Assembly (NCBI GenBank): GCA_900551135.1
Contig: URUX01000160.1
Location: 1 to 5,336 of the forward strand
Direction: 5' to 3'
Source of the DNA: an uncultured Clostridium sp.
GTDB taxonomy: Bacteria; Bacillota; Clostridia; Lachnospirales; Lachnospiraceae
DNA: 5,336 nucleotides
Part shown: piece by piece, positions 1 through 5,336 of the stretch
Layout of the letters: each line of letters starts with the position of its first letter
Numbering within the stretch: position 1 is the stretch's first letter
Program-made: the position numbers and the translations under genes
The notes under the pieces: model-generated
The model's database searches: none
What the model saw: the letters and a program-made list of their open reading frames with translations, nothing else
What the model was told of the DNA's origin: nothing

Positions 1-232
1 TAATCGGCAGCGAATAAAGAAGTTGGTCTGTTCTCTGTTTTCGCTCTTCTGCCAGAACTCTCATAGTCAGGATCGGCACTAATCCGACAAATATAAGGCT
101 GATAAATCCAAGCACATATTCAAAGTTCGCAACTGCCTGCTGGATATTGTAGAGCATAGATCCGATTCCTACGAATACAAGAAGAAATGCTCCGAATACA
201 TAGGCCGTCAGAGAATGAAAATAACCGGACAG
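1..232 (-). pseudogene. ABC-2 type transporter permease, N-terminal fragment, no start codon found
   Basis: Reading the minus strand from about 232 down to 2 gives an open frame beginning LSGYFHSLTAYVFGAFLL, then a hydrophobic stretch (LLVFVGIGSML), a loop (NIQQAVANFEYVL), a second hydrophobic stretch (GFISLIFVGLVPIL) and TMRVLAEERKQRTDQLLHSL. This pattern, with one membrane helix, a second helix and then a basic EER.Q.TDQLL segment, is typical of the N-terminal 80 or so residues of ABC-2 (GldF/NosY-like) permeases, which form the membrane channel of an ABC exporter in the cytoplasmic membrane. The family normally starts about 8 residues before the first conserved segment, with something like M.AIYKRE. 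No in-frame ATG, GTG or TTG occurs there; the frame simply runs on into antisense cbiD. The 3' part lies beyond the left edge. It may be a 5'-truncated gene, or an intact gene cut by a rearrangement or assembly join. The family call is firm; the pseudogene status is an inference. Confidence 0.7.
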
Positions 233-1402
233 ACGGAAGAGTCCTATGTATATCGTAACCAGAAAAGACTGCGCCGCGGATTTACTACTGGCTCCTGTGC
301 CGCCGCTGCTGCTCAGGCAGCAGTACGGATGCTGCTGACAGGAGAAAGGACGGAAGAAGCAGAACTGATGACCCCGAAAGGAATCGGCCTTCGTCTTCCG
401 GTGGAAGAGATTGTTCAGGAAAACGCAGCTGTTTCCTGTGCGGTGAGGAAAAATGCCGGAGACGATCCGGATGCTACAGACGGAGTATTGGTATATGCCA
501 GAGCAGAATACCAGACAGATGGCAAGACGCCAGAATCCTGTTATAGAAATGAACAGACCCCGGAGATTTATCTGGACGGAGGACAGGGGATTGGACGGGT
601 AACCAAACCGGGACTTTCCTGTCCGGCAGGAAAAGCCGCTATTAATCCGGTTCCCAGAACTATGATATTTCGGGAAGCAGAGAAGATTTGCGAGGAGACA
701 GGATTTACAGGCAGATTAAAAATTACCGTCTCGATTCCGGAAGGAGAAGAAATAGCGAAGAAAACGTTTAATCCATGTCTGGGAATTACAGGGGGGATTT
801 CGATATTGGGAACCAGCGGAATCGTAGAACCCATGAGCGAAGCAGCATTAATTGAAACCATCCGGCTCTCCATAAAGCAGAAAGCAGCGTTTGGGGAGAA
901 GAATCTGCTGCTGGTTCCGGGAAACTATGGGGAAGCATTTCTGAAAGAACGGCTGGGCGTGGAACCGCAAAAAGCAGTAAAGTGTTCGAATTACATTGGA
1001 GAAACCCTGGATATGGCCGGAGAATTGGGATTTCAGAAAGTCCTTCTGATTGGCCATGGCGGGAAGCTGATTAAACTGGCTGCCGGTATTATGAATACCC
1101 ATTCCTCTATGGCTGACGGAAGAATGGAAATTATCGCTGCCTGGGCAGGAGCCTGCGGAGCAGGAGCGGCGGCAGTCCGACAAGTACTGGAATCGATTAC
1201 TGTAGAGCAGGCATTTGATATCCTGGAACAGGAGGAACTTTTTAAACCGGTAATGGAAAAAATCATGAGCCGGATTGAATTTTATCTAAAGAAAAGAGCG
1301 CAGGGCAGCTTTCAGGCAGAAGCCGTCCTTTTTACCAATCAGAAAGGAGTGCTGGGAATGACGGAGGGAGCCCGATCCCTGTTAGAGACATTTCTAAGCT
1401 GA
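215..1402 (+). CDS. cbiD: CbiD, cobalt-precorrin-5B C1-methyltransferase
   Basis: CbiD transfers a methyl group from SAM to C1 of cobalt-precorrin-5B in the cytoplasm and marks the anaerobic cobalamin route. The 395-residue product carries the family signatures in order: RRGFTTGSCAAAAAQAA (20-36), DDPDATDG (83-90), GGQGIGRVTKPGL (122-134), AAINPVPR (141-148), GITGGISILGTSGIVEPMS (190-208), PGNYG (235-239) and the glycine-rich IGHGGKLIKLAAGIMNTHSS block (279-298). Length is slightly above the usual 360-380 residues. The ATG at 215 is the first in frame (the frame is open back to 83, with no GTG or TTG start), but it has no convincing Shine-Dalgarno site. Family members usually begin only a few residues before YVYRNQKRLR, so the first six residues (MKITGQ, 215-232) look like extra sequence read from antisense permease DNA. 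The function call is very secure; the start is doubtful. The gene is first in the visible operon and abuts cbiL. Confidence 0.95.
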   Translation: MKITGQTEESYVYRNQKRLRRGFTTGSCAAAAAQAAVRMLLTGERTEEAELMTPKGIGLRLPVEEIVQENAAVSCAVRKNAGDDPDATDGVLVYARAEYQTDGKTPESCYRNEQTPEIYLDGGQGIGRVTKPGLSCPAGKAAINPVPRTMIFREAEKICEETGFTGRLKITVSIPEGEEIAKKTFNPCLGITGGISILGTSGIVEPMSEAALIETIRLSIKQKAAFGEKNLLLVPGNYGEAFLKERLGVEPQKAVKCSNYIGETLDMAGELGFQKVLLIGHGGKLIKLAAGIMNTHSSMADGRMEIIAAWAGACGAGAAAVRQVLESITVEQAFDILEQEELFKPVMEKIMSRIEFYLKKRAQGSFQAEAVLFTNQKGVLGMTEGARSLLETFLS

Positions 1403-2131
1403 ATGAATATGAAAAATAGTGGGAATTACTTAGATGGAAGCCAGAACCGGGGAACTCTTTACGGGGTCAGCGTAGGCCCTGGAGATCCGGAATTAATGAC
1501 TGTAAAGGCAGTCAGAATCATAAAAGAATGTCAGGTGATCGCCCTTCCGAATGAGTCATTGGAAGACTGTGTGGCCTATGAAATAGCAGTTCAGGCAGTA
1601 CCGGAGATTGCAGAGAAGGAAATTTTGTGCCTTCCCATGCCTATGACAAAGGACAAAAACATCTTAAAAACATGTCATGATGCTGCTGCGGAAAAGATTC
1701 GGGAAAAACTTTCAGACGGAAAAAACGTGGCATTTTTAACCCTGGGAGATGCTACGGTGTATTCGACCTGTTTATACGTATATGATCGGGTTCGGGATGC
1801 TGGTGAAAAAGCAGAGATTATAAGCGGGGTGCCTTCTTTTTGTGCAGCGGCAGCCAGGCTGAACCGATCCTTAGTAAGCGGAGCAGAAGAACTTCACATT
1901 CTGCCTGCCACCTACCAGATTAAAGAGGGATTAAAGCTTTCAGGAGTAAAGGTTTTAATGAAATCCGGAAAGAAACTGTCAGCAGTAAAGGAACTGTTAA
2001 TTCAGGAAGAAAAGCAGGTGTCCGGGGTACAGCGCTGTGGGATGGAAGGAGAAACCATCTATCGGTCAGCAGAAGAAATCGACGAACATGCAGGGTATTA
2101 TTCGCTGTTTATTGTAAGAGATAAGGAGTAG
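1403..2131 (+). CDS. cbiL: CbiL, cobalt-factor II C20-methyltransferase
   Basis: CbiL (CobI in the aerobic nomenclature) methylates C20 of cobalt-factor II using SAM, an early step of the corrin pathway. The 242-residue protein is a tetrapyrrole methylase: the N-terminal loop GVSVGPGDPELMTVKA is at 21-36, the motif LGDATVYST at 114-122 and SGVPSFCAAAARL at 141-153. The GDPELMT and LGD.TVYST forms separate it from the other paralogues in this operon. The ATG at 1403 directly follows the cbiD stop TGA at 1400-1402, and a second ATG lies at 1409. Neither has a clear Shine-Dalgarno site, so translation probably depends on ribosomes finishing cbiD. About 17 polar residues precede the conserved LYGV, a longer lead than most relatives have. 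Substrate choice between precorrin-2 and cobalt-factor II is inferred from CbiD in the same operon. Confidence 0.93.
   Translation: MNMKNSGNYLDGSQNRGTLYGVSVGPGDPELMTVKAVRIIKECQVIALPNESLEDCVAYEIAVQAVPEIAEKEILCLPMPMTKDKNILKTCHDAAAEKIREKLSDGKNVAFLTLGDATVYSTCLYVYDRVRDAGEKAEIISGVPSFCAAAARLNRSLVSGAEELHILPATYQIKEGLKLSGVKVLMKSGKKLSAVKELLIQEEKQVSGVQRCGMEGETIYRSAEEIDEHAGYYSLFIVRDKE
2123..2128 (+). promoter_or_regulatory. Ribosome binding site of cbiF
   Basis: AAGGAG lies inside the last codons of cbiL, 7 bases before the ATG at 2136. It is a strong Shine-Dalgarno match at ideal spacing and fixes the cbiF start, which follows the cbiL stop by only four bases. Confidence 0.85.
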
Positions 2132-2135
2132 GATC

Positions 2136-2906
2136 ATGGTATATATAGTAGGCGCAGGACCAGGGGCAGAAGATTTAATTACTCTCAGGGGAGCCAGATT
2201 GTTAGAGCGCGCAGATGTGATTATTTATGCAGGGTCTCTGGTAAATCCGGCTTTATTGAAAATGGCAAAAAAAAATTGCCAGATTTATGACAGTGCGTCC
2301 ATGACGCTGGAAGAAGTAATCGAGACAGTTCGTCATGCAGAAGATCAGGGACTCATGACTGTCCGCCTCCATACAGGCGATCCCTGCGTATATGGAGCCA
2401 TTCGGGAACAGATGGATGAATTGGACAGACTTCAGATTCCTTATGAGATCTGTCCTGGTGTATCCTCTTTTTGCGGCGCGGCAGCAGCTCTAAAAATGGA
2501 ATACACCCTTCCGGAGATTTCCCAAAGCGTGATAATTACCCGAATGGCCGGTAGAACCGGGGTTCCGGAGAGGGAGAGCATTCGCTCCTTTGCCGCCCAT
2601 CAGGCTACCATGACCATATTCTTAAGCGCCGGAATGCTGGAACAGCTAAGCGCAGAACTGGTGGCAGGAGGTTATAAACCGGATACTCCGGCAGCCATTG
2701 TTTATAAAGCGACCTGGCCGGATGAAAAGGTGATTTTATGTACGGTGGGAACTCTGGCACGGGAAGCTGAGAAAGAAGGGATTAACCGTATGGCATTAAT
2801 CGTTGTCGGACAGGCTGTTGCCCAGAAGGATTATGAACGTTCCTGTCTGTACCATCCGGAGTTTACTACCGGATACCGGACGGGAAAGAAGGAAGATGTC
2901 ATATAG
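2136..2906 (+). CDS. cbiF: CbiF, cobalt-precorrin-4 C11-methyltransferase
   Basis: CbiF (CobM family) moves a methyl group from SAM to C11 of cobalt-precorrin-4. The 256-residue protein shows the tetrapyrrole methylase loop VGAGPGAEDLITLRGARLL (5-23), the CbiF-typical YAGSLVNPALL (31-41), HTGDPCVYGAIREQMDEL (79-96), CPGVSSFCGAAA (106-117), TRMAGRTGVPERE (135-147) and VYKATWPDE (189-197), and it ends in a PEFTTGYRTGK-like tail (241-251) expected for the family. YAGSLV and R.AGRT.VP separate it clearly from CbiH and CbiL. The start at 2136 is supported by an AAGGAG site. Downstream, 60 bases separate it from cbiH, the slot that cbiG fills in many cbi operons. A run of nine A residues lies within codons 44-47. 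Confidence 0.95.
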   Translation: MVYIVGAGPGAEDLITLRGARLLERADVIIYAGSLVNPALLKMAKKNCQIYDSASMTLEEVIETVRHAEDQGLMTVRLHTGDPCVYGAIREQMDELDRLQIPYEICPGVSSFCGAAAALKMEYTLPEISQSVIITRMAGRTGVPERESIRSFAAHQATMTIFLSAGMLEQLSAELVAGGYKPDTPAAIVYKATWPDEKVILCTVGTLAREAEKEGINRMALIVVGQAVAQKDYERSCLYHPEFTTGYRTGKKEDVI

Positions 2907-2953
2907 AAAGAAGAATGGATTCAGAGAGAATACAGACTCAAAAAAGCAGATGC

Positions 2954-2960
2954 AGGAGGT
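2954..2960 (+). promoter_or_regulatory. Ribosome binding site of cbiH
   Basis: AGGAGGT lies 6 bases before the ATG at 2967, a near-perfect Shine-Dalgarno site. It lies in the cbiF-cbiH spacer and shows that cbiH can be translated on its own, without coupling to cbiF. Confidence 0.85.
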
Positions 2961-2966
2961 AACAGG

Positions 2967-3701
2967 ATGCCAGGATATTTATATGTGGTAGGAATTGGCC
3001 CGGGCGCTTATGAGAAAATGACCATCGAAGCGGCAGAAGTATTAAGGCGCAGCGATGTCATTGCCGGTTATACGGTGTATGTGGATTTGATTAAGGAGCA
3101 TTTTGGAGACAAAGAGTTTTTGACGACACCCATGCGCCAGGAGGTAGAACGGTGCCGGATGGCTCTTGAGGAAGCTGCCAAAGGGCGGAAGGTTTCTATG
3201 GTGTGCAGCGGGGATGCCGGAGTTTACGGTATGGCAGGGCTGATTTTGGAACTGGCTCCAGAGTACCCGAACGTTAAGATTCAGGTGATTCCGGGAGTTA
3301 CGGCGGCCTGTGCCGGAGGCGCAGTGCTGGGAGCGCCGCTGATTCACGATTTTGCAGTCATAAGTTTAAGTGATCTGCTGACACCAATGGAAGTCATTGA
3401 AAGGAGAGTAAAGGCAGCGGCAGAAGCAGATTTTGTCATCTGTATTTATAATCCGTCCAGCAAGAAAAGGGGGGATTATCTGAAGCATGCCTGTGAGATT
3501 ATACTGCAATTCCGTTCTCCGGATACCGTGTGCGGAGTGGTAAGAAGCATTGGACGCCAGGGAGAAGAGATGGAGATTATGAACCTGGAGACGCTGAAGG
3601 ATACCGCCACAGACATGTTTACTACGGTATTTATTGGAAATTCTTCTACCCAAAAAATAGGAGATTATATGGTGACGCCCAGAGGCTATCAGCATGGATA
3701 A
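2967..3701 (+). CDS. cbiH: CbiH, cobalt-factor III C17-methyltransferase
   Basis: CbiH (CobJ family) methylates C17 of cobalt-factor III with SAM and contracts the macrocycle, leaving a delta-lactone that CbiG later opens. The 244-residue product contains the loop LYVVGIGPGAYEKMT (5-19), AGYTVYVDLI (33-42), SGDAGVYGMAG (81-91), IPGVTAACAGGAVLGAPLIH (108-127), then DFAVISLSDLLTP (128-140), YNPSSKKR (161-168) and the C-terminal MVTPRGY (235-241). The SGDAGVYGMAG, SLSDLLTP and YNP.S..R motifs are specific to the C17-methyltransferase branch. The length is right for a single-domain CbiH, with no CbiG domain fused at either end. The last 8 bases overlap the start of cbiJ. Confidence 0.95.
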   Translation: MPGYLYVVGIGPGAYEKMTIEAAEVLRRSDVIAGYTVYVDLIKEHFGDKEFLTTPMRQEVERCRMALEEAAKGRKVSMVCSGDAGVYGMAGLILELAPEYPNVKIQVIPGVTAACAGGAVLGAPLIHDFAVISLSDLLTPMEVIERRVKAAAEADFVICIYNPSSKKRGDYLKHACEIILQFRSPDTVCGVVRSIGRQGEEMEIMNLETLKDTATDMFTTVFIGNSSTQKIGDYMVTPRGYQHG

Positions 3702-4476
3702 CATTCTGGTGTTTGGAGGAACTACGGAAGGCCGGATTTTAGCTCGGAGGCTGGAAGAGTCCGGCTGTAAGGTTATGGTCTGTGTAGCCACGGAATATGG
3801 AAGGGAAACTCTGCGTGAAATGGAAGACATTCAGGTTCACACAGGCCGGATGGATGGAAAAGAGATGGCAGATTTTTTTCTGAAAAATCAGATTGGGCTG
3901 GTGATTGATGCCACCCATCCATATGCCAGAGAAGTTACCAGACAGATTGAGTGGGCCTGCAGAGAGACGCAGATTCCCAAAATCAGATGCCAAAGGCCGG
4001 AAGAGATGATTTCAGAAGATGAAAAGAAGGTGCTGGAACCTTGGATGGTGCATGTTTCTTCAGCAGAAGAGGCAGCAGAATGGCTCATGCATAAAAAAGG
4101 CCGGATTTTTCTCACTACGGGAAGTAAAGAACTGGCGGCATTTACCCGGATTCCAGATTACAAAAACAGAATCTATGCCAGAGTGCTGCCGCTTCCGTCT
4201 GTTTTGGAGGCCTGCGGAAAAATCGGCTTAAAAGGACGTCATGTGATAGGAGCGCAGGGCCCTTTTTCGGAACAGATGAATCTGGCCATGATTCAGGAAT
4301 ATGACTGTCAGTTTCTGGTGACCAAGGATGGAGGAAAAGAAGGCGGCTTTTTGGAAAAACTGAAAGCTGCTGCCGCGGCAGGCATTCCGGCGCTGGTGAT
4401 TGACCGGCCGGAAGAAGAGACGGGAATGAGTGTAGAAGAGGTGATGACCTGGTATGAGAGAAGAAATCAGAAGTAA
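3694..4476 (+). CDS. cbiJ: CbiJ, cobalt-precorrin-6A reductase
   Basis: CbiJ (CobK family) reduces a double bond of cobalt-precorrin-6A with a nicotinamide cofactor, giving cobalt-precorrin-6B. The 260-residue protein has the N-terminal nucleotide-binding glycine motif FGGTTEGR (7-14), VATEYG (31-36), the family hallmark DATHPYA (72-78), TTGSKEL (141-147), ARVLPLP (162-168), GAQGPFSEQMN (186-196) and TKDGGKEGG.LEK (210-222). These match the two Rossmann-like halves of CobK/CbiJ. The ATG at 3694 lies inside the cbiH end (8-base overlap) with a modest AGAGG site at 3681-3685, so translation is probably coupled to cbiH. The family is secure. The NADH or NADPH preference cannot be read from sequence. 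Confidence 0.94.
   Translation: MDNILVFGGTTEGRILARRLEESGCKVMVCVATEYGRETLREMEDIQVHTGRMDGKEMADFFLKNQIGLVIDATHPYAREVTRQIEWACRETQIPKIRCQRPEEMISEDEKKVLEPWMVHVSSAEEAAEWLMHKKGRIFLTTGSKELAAFTRIPDYKNRIYARVLPLPSVLEACGKIGLKGRHVIGAQGPFSEQMNLAMIQEYDCQFLVTKDGGKEGGFLEKLKAAAAAGIPALVIDRPEEETGMSVEEVMTWYERRNQK
4438..4445 (+). promoter_or_regulatory. Possible ribosome binding site for cbiET
   Basis: GAGGTGAT within the end of cbiJ matches eight bases of the anti-Shine-Dalgarno complement. It lies 8 bases before an in-frame ATG at 4454, or 12 counting from the last G of GAGG, and 32 before the ATG at 4478. It favours the earlier start at a spacing somewhat longer than ideal. Confidence 0.4.
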
Positions 4477-4477
4477 T

Positions 4478-5336
4478 ATGCCTGTGATTTATCTGGTGGG
4501 AATCGGTATGGGCGGACAGGGACAGCTGACTCTGTCCGCCCAGAGAGCCATTATACAGGCTGATGCGGTTGCGGGCGCTGGAAGAATGTTAAACAGCGTG
4601 GAAAACCTGCTGACTGGAAAACGGGTGCTGGAGTGTTATGATGCAGAAGAAATCAGTGGCTGGCTGGAGGAAAACAGAAGGAATATCCGTTCCGGAGCGG
4701 TGCTTTTTTCCGGGGACACAGGGTTTTACAGCGGGGCAAAAAAGGTAAAGGAAAGGCTGGAGGCATCAGGCTGGAACGTGGTTATCCTGGCAGGAATTTC
4801 CTCAGTTTCCTATTTTGCATCCAGACTGGGAAAGGATTGGCAGGATGCCAGAATTATCAGCCTTCATGGAAGAAATGAAGACTATATCAGGCTGGTAAGG
4901 GAAAACCGACTCTGCTTTTTTTTGCTGGGCGGACAGGTTGCACCCTGGAAACTATGCAGGGATTTGGCTGAAAATGGATTGGAACTGTGTATGCTGACCT
5001 TTGGTTCGGATTTGTCTTATCCGCAGGAACAGATTGTATCAGGAAGGGCAGATCAACTTTCTGGACAGCGGGCGCAGGAACTGGAAAAGCTGGGAAGACT
5101 GGTCTGCTGTTTTGCAGAAAATCCTGGTCCGGAAGGGTCTCCATCCTTTGATATTACTGGATTTTCCTTAAAAGATCCGGACTTTATCCGTGGAAACGTC
5201 CCAATGACAAAAGAAGAGATTCGTACCATAGCGCTGGCAAAACTGGGTCTGCATCAGGGAGCCTGTTTTTATGATATAGGCGCTGGAACCGGATCGATAG
5301 CCATTGGCGCAGCCCGGATATTAAAACCATTAAACG
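4478..5336 (+). CDS. cbiET: CbiET fusion, precorrin-6Y C5,15-methyltransferase (decarboxylating), 5' part
   Basis: CbiE and CbiT together methylate C5 and C15 and decarboxylate the C12 acetate side chain; fused they correspond to CobL. The visible 286 residues show the CbiE tetrapyrrole methylase domain first: YLVGIGMGG (5-13), AGAGRML (32-38), FSGDTGFYSGAKK (77-89) and AGISSVSYFASRLG (105-118). A linker follows, and then the start of the CbiT domain from about 227: DPDFIRGNVPMTKEEIR (233-249) and the SAM motif YDIGAGTGSIAIGAA (265-279). There is no stop between the domains, so the fusion is real. The gene continues past the right edge, where the rest of CbiT is expected. The ATG at 4478 fits the family N-terminus and follows the cbiJ stop by one base. 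An in-frame ATG at 4454, overlapping cbiJ, is an alternative that adds eight residues. Confidence 0.93.
   Translation, partial: MPVIYLVGIGMGGQGQLTLSAQRAIIQADAVAGAGRMLNSVENLLTGKRVLECYDAEEISGWLEENRRNIRSGAVLFSGDTGFYSGAKKVKERLEASGWNVVILAGISSVSYFASRLGKDWQDARIISLHGRNEDYIRLVRENRLCFFLLGGQVAPWKLCRDLAENGLELCMLTFGSDLSYPQEQIVSGRADQLSGQRAQELEKLGRLVCCFAENPGPEGSPSFDITGFSLKDPDFIRGNVPMTKEEIRTIALAKLGLHQGACFYDIGAGTGSIAIGAARILKPLN
4509..4542. repeat. 11-bp perfect inverted repeat inside the start of cbiE
   Basis: TGGGCGGACAG (4509-4519) is matched by its exact reverse complement CTGTCCGCCCA (4532-4542) across a 12-base spacer. The mostly G:C arms would form a stable hairpin in the mRNA from about 31 bases after the cbiE start. 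GGACAG is repeated at 4514-4519 and 4520-4525, so a shorter alternative hairpin (6-bp stem, 6-base loop) with CTGTCC is possible. No run of T follows, so it is not a standard intrinsic terminator. It encodes the glycine-rich loop and the residues after it, so coding constraint may explain part of it. Confidence 0.6.

Noticed and set aside
568..1266. Three minus-strand frames opposite cbiD.
   Set aside because: They lie fully antisense to a strongly conserved gene, have low-complexity Ser/Pro/Ile-rich products, and match no family I recognise.
2264..2280. Small inverted repeat GGCAA/TTGCC around the A run, considered as a terminator.
   Set aside because: Only five pairs, inside a coding region, and with no T run after it.
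2896..2991. A 31-codon plus-strand frame bridging cbiF and cbiH, considered as a remnant 5' end of cbiG or a small protein.
   Set aside because: It begins MSYRKKNGFRENTDSKK, which I cannot match to CbiG. The purine-rich sequence before its ATG is too close to act as a ribosome site, and it overlaps the secure starts and ends of its neighbours.
3042..4115. Minus-strand frames opposite cbiH and cbiJ, up to 154 codons.
   Set aside because: Antisense shadows of well-supported genes, with no recognisable domains or ribosome sites.
3530..4231. Two 70-codon plus-strand frames inside cbiH and cbiJ.
   Set aside because: Out-of-frame overlaps with conserved coding sequence and no supporting motif.
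4887..5144. Minus-strand 85-codon frame opposite cbiE.
   Set aside because: Its product is Pro/Gln-rich without known motifs, and the plus strand encodes a clear CbiE domain throughout.

Overview
The window carries a run of six plus-strand genes of the anaerobic (early cobalt insertion, cbi-type) pathway that builds the corrin ring of cobalamin (vitamin B12). The protein sequences, AGA/GGA-rich codon use, intermediate G+C by eye and strong Shine-Dalgarno sites suggest a Firmicute of class Clostridia, probably a gut Lachnospiraceae. That placement is an inference, because no marker gene is present.

Layout. Positions 1 to about 232 are the antisense of the N-terminal part of an ABC-2 type transporter permease on the minus strand. 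From 215 to the window end run cbiD (C1 methylation and C5 adjustment), cbiL (C20 methylation), cbiF (C11 methylation), cbiH (C17 methylation and ring contraction), cbiJ (precorrin-6A reduction) and the 5' part of a fused cbiET (C5/C15 methylation and C12 decarboxylation), which runs off the right edge. Four of the proteins (CbiL, CbiF, CbiH and the CbiE domain) belong to one SAM-dependent tetrapyrrole methylase superfamily and repeat the same N-terminal GxGPG-like loop and central GD/xxYS-type motif. The CbiT domain has a different, Rossmann-type SAM fold. The genes abut, overlap or lie at most 60 bases apart, so they are very probably one transcript.

How they work together. Cobalt-factor II is methylated at C20 (CbiL) and then at C17 with ring contraction (CbiH). 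It is next methylated at C11 (CbiF), opened by CbiG, methylated at C1 (CbiD), reduced (CbiJ), and methylated and decarboxylated by CbiE and CbiT. CbiG, the lactone-opening enzyme, is not in the window, although its usual place between cbiF and cbiH is visible as a 60-base spacer. CbiC, CbiA, the cobaltochelatase and the cobalt transporters are also not seen and may lie outside.

Points worth a second look: a head-to-head junction near 232 where both the permease and cbiD seem to lack their ancestral starts; the missing cbiG; no cobalamin riboswitch or clear promoter ahead of cbiD; and an 11-bp perfect inverted repeat just inside cbiE. I found no previously undescribed system. The core is a recognisable cobalamin operon.
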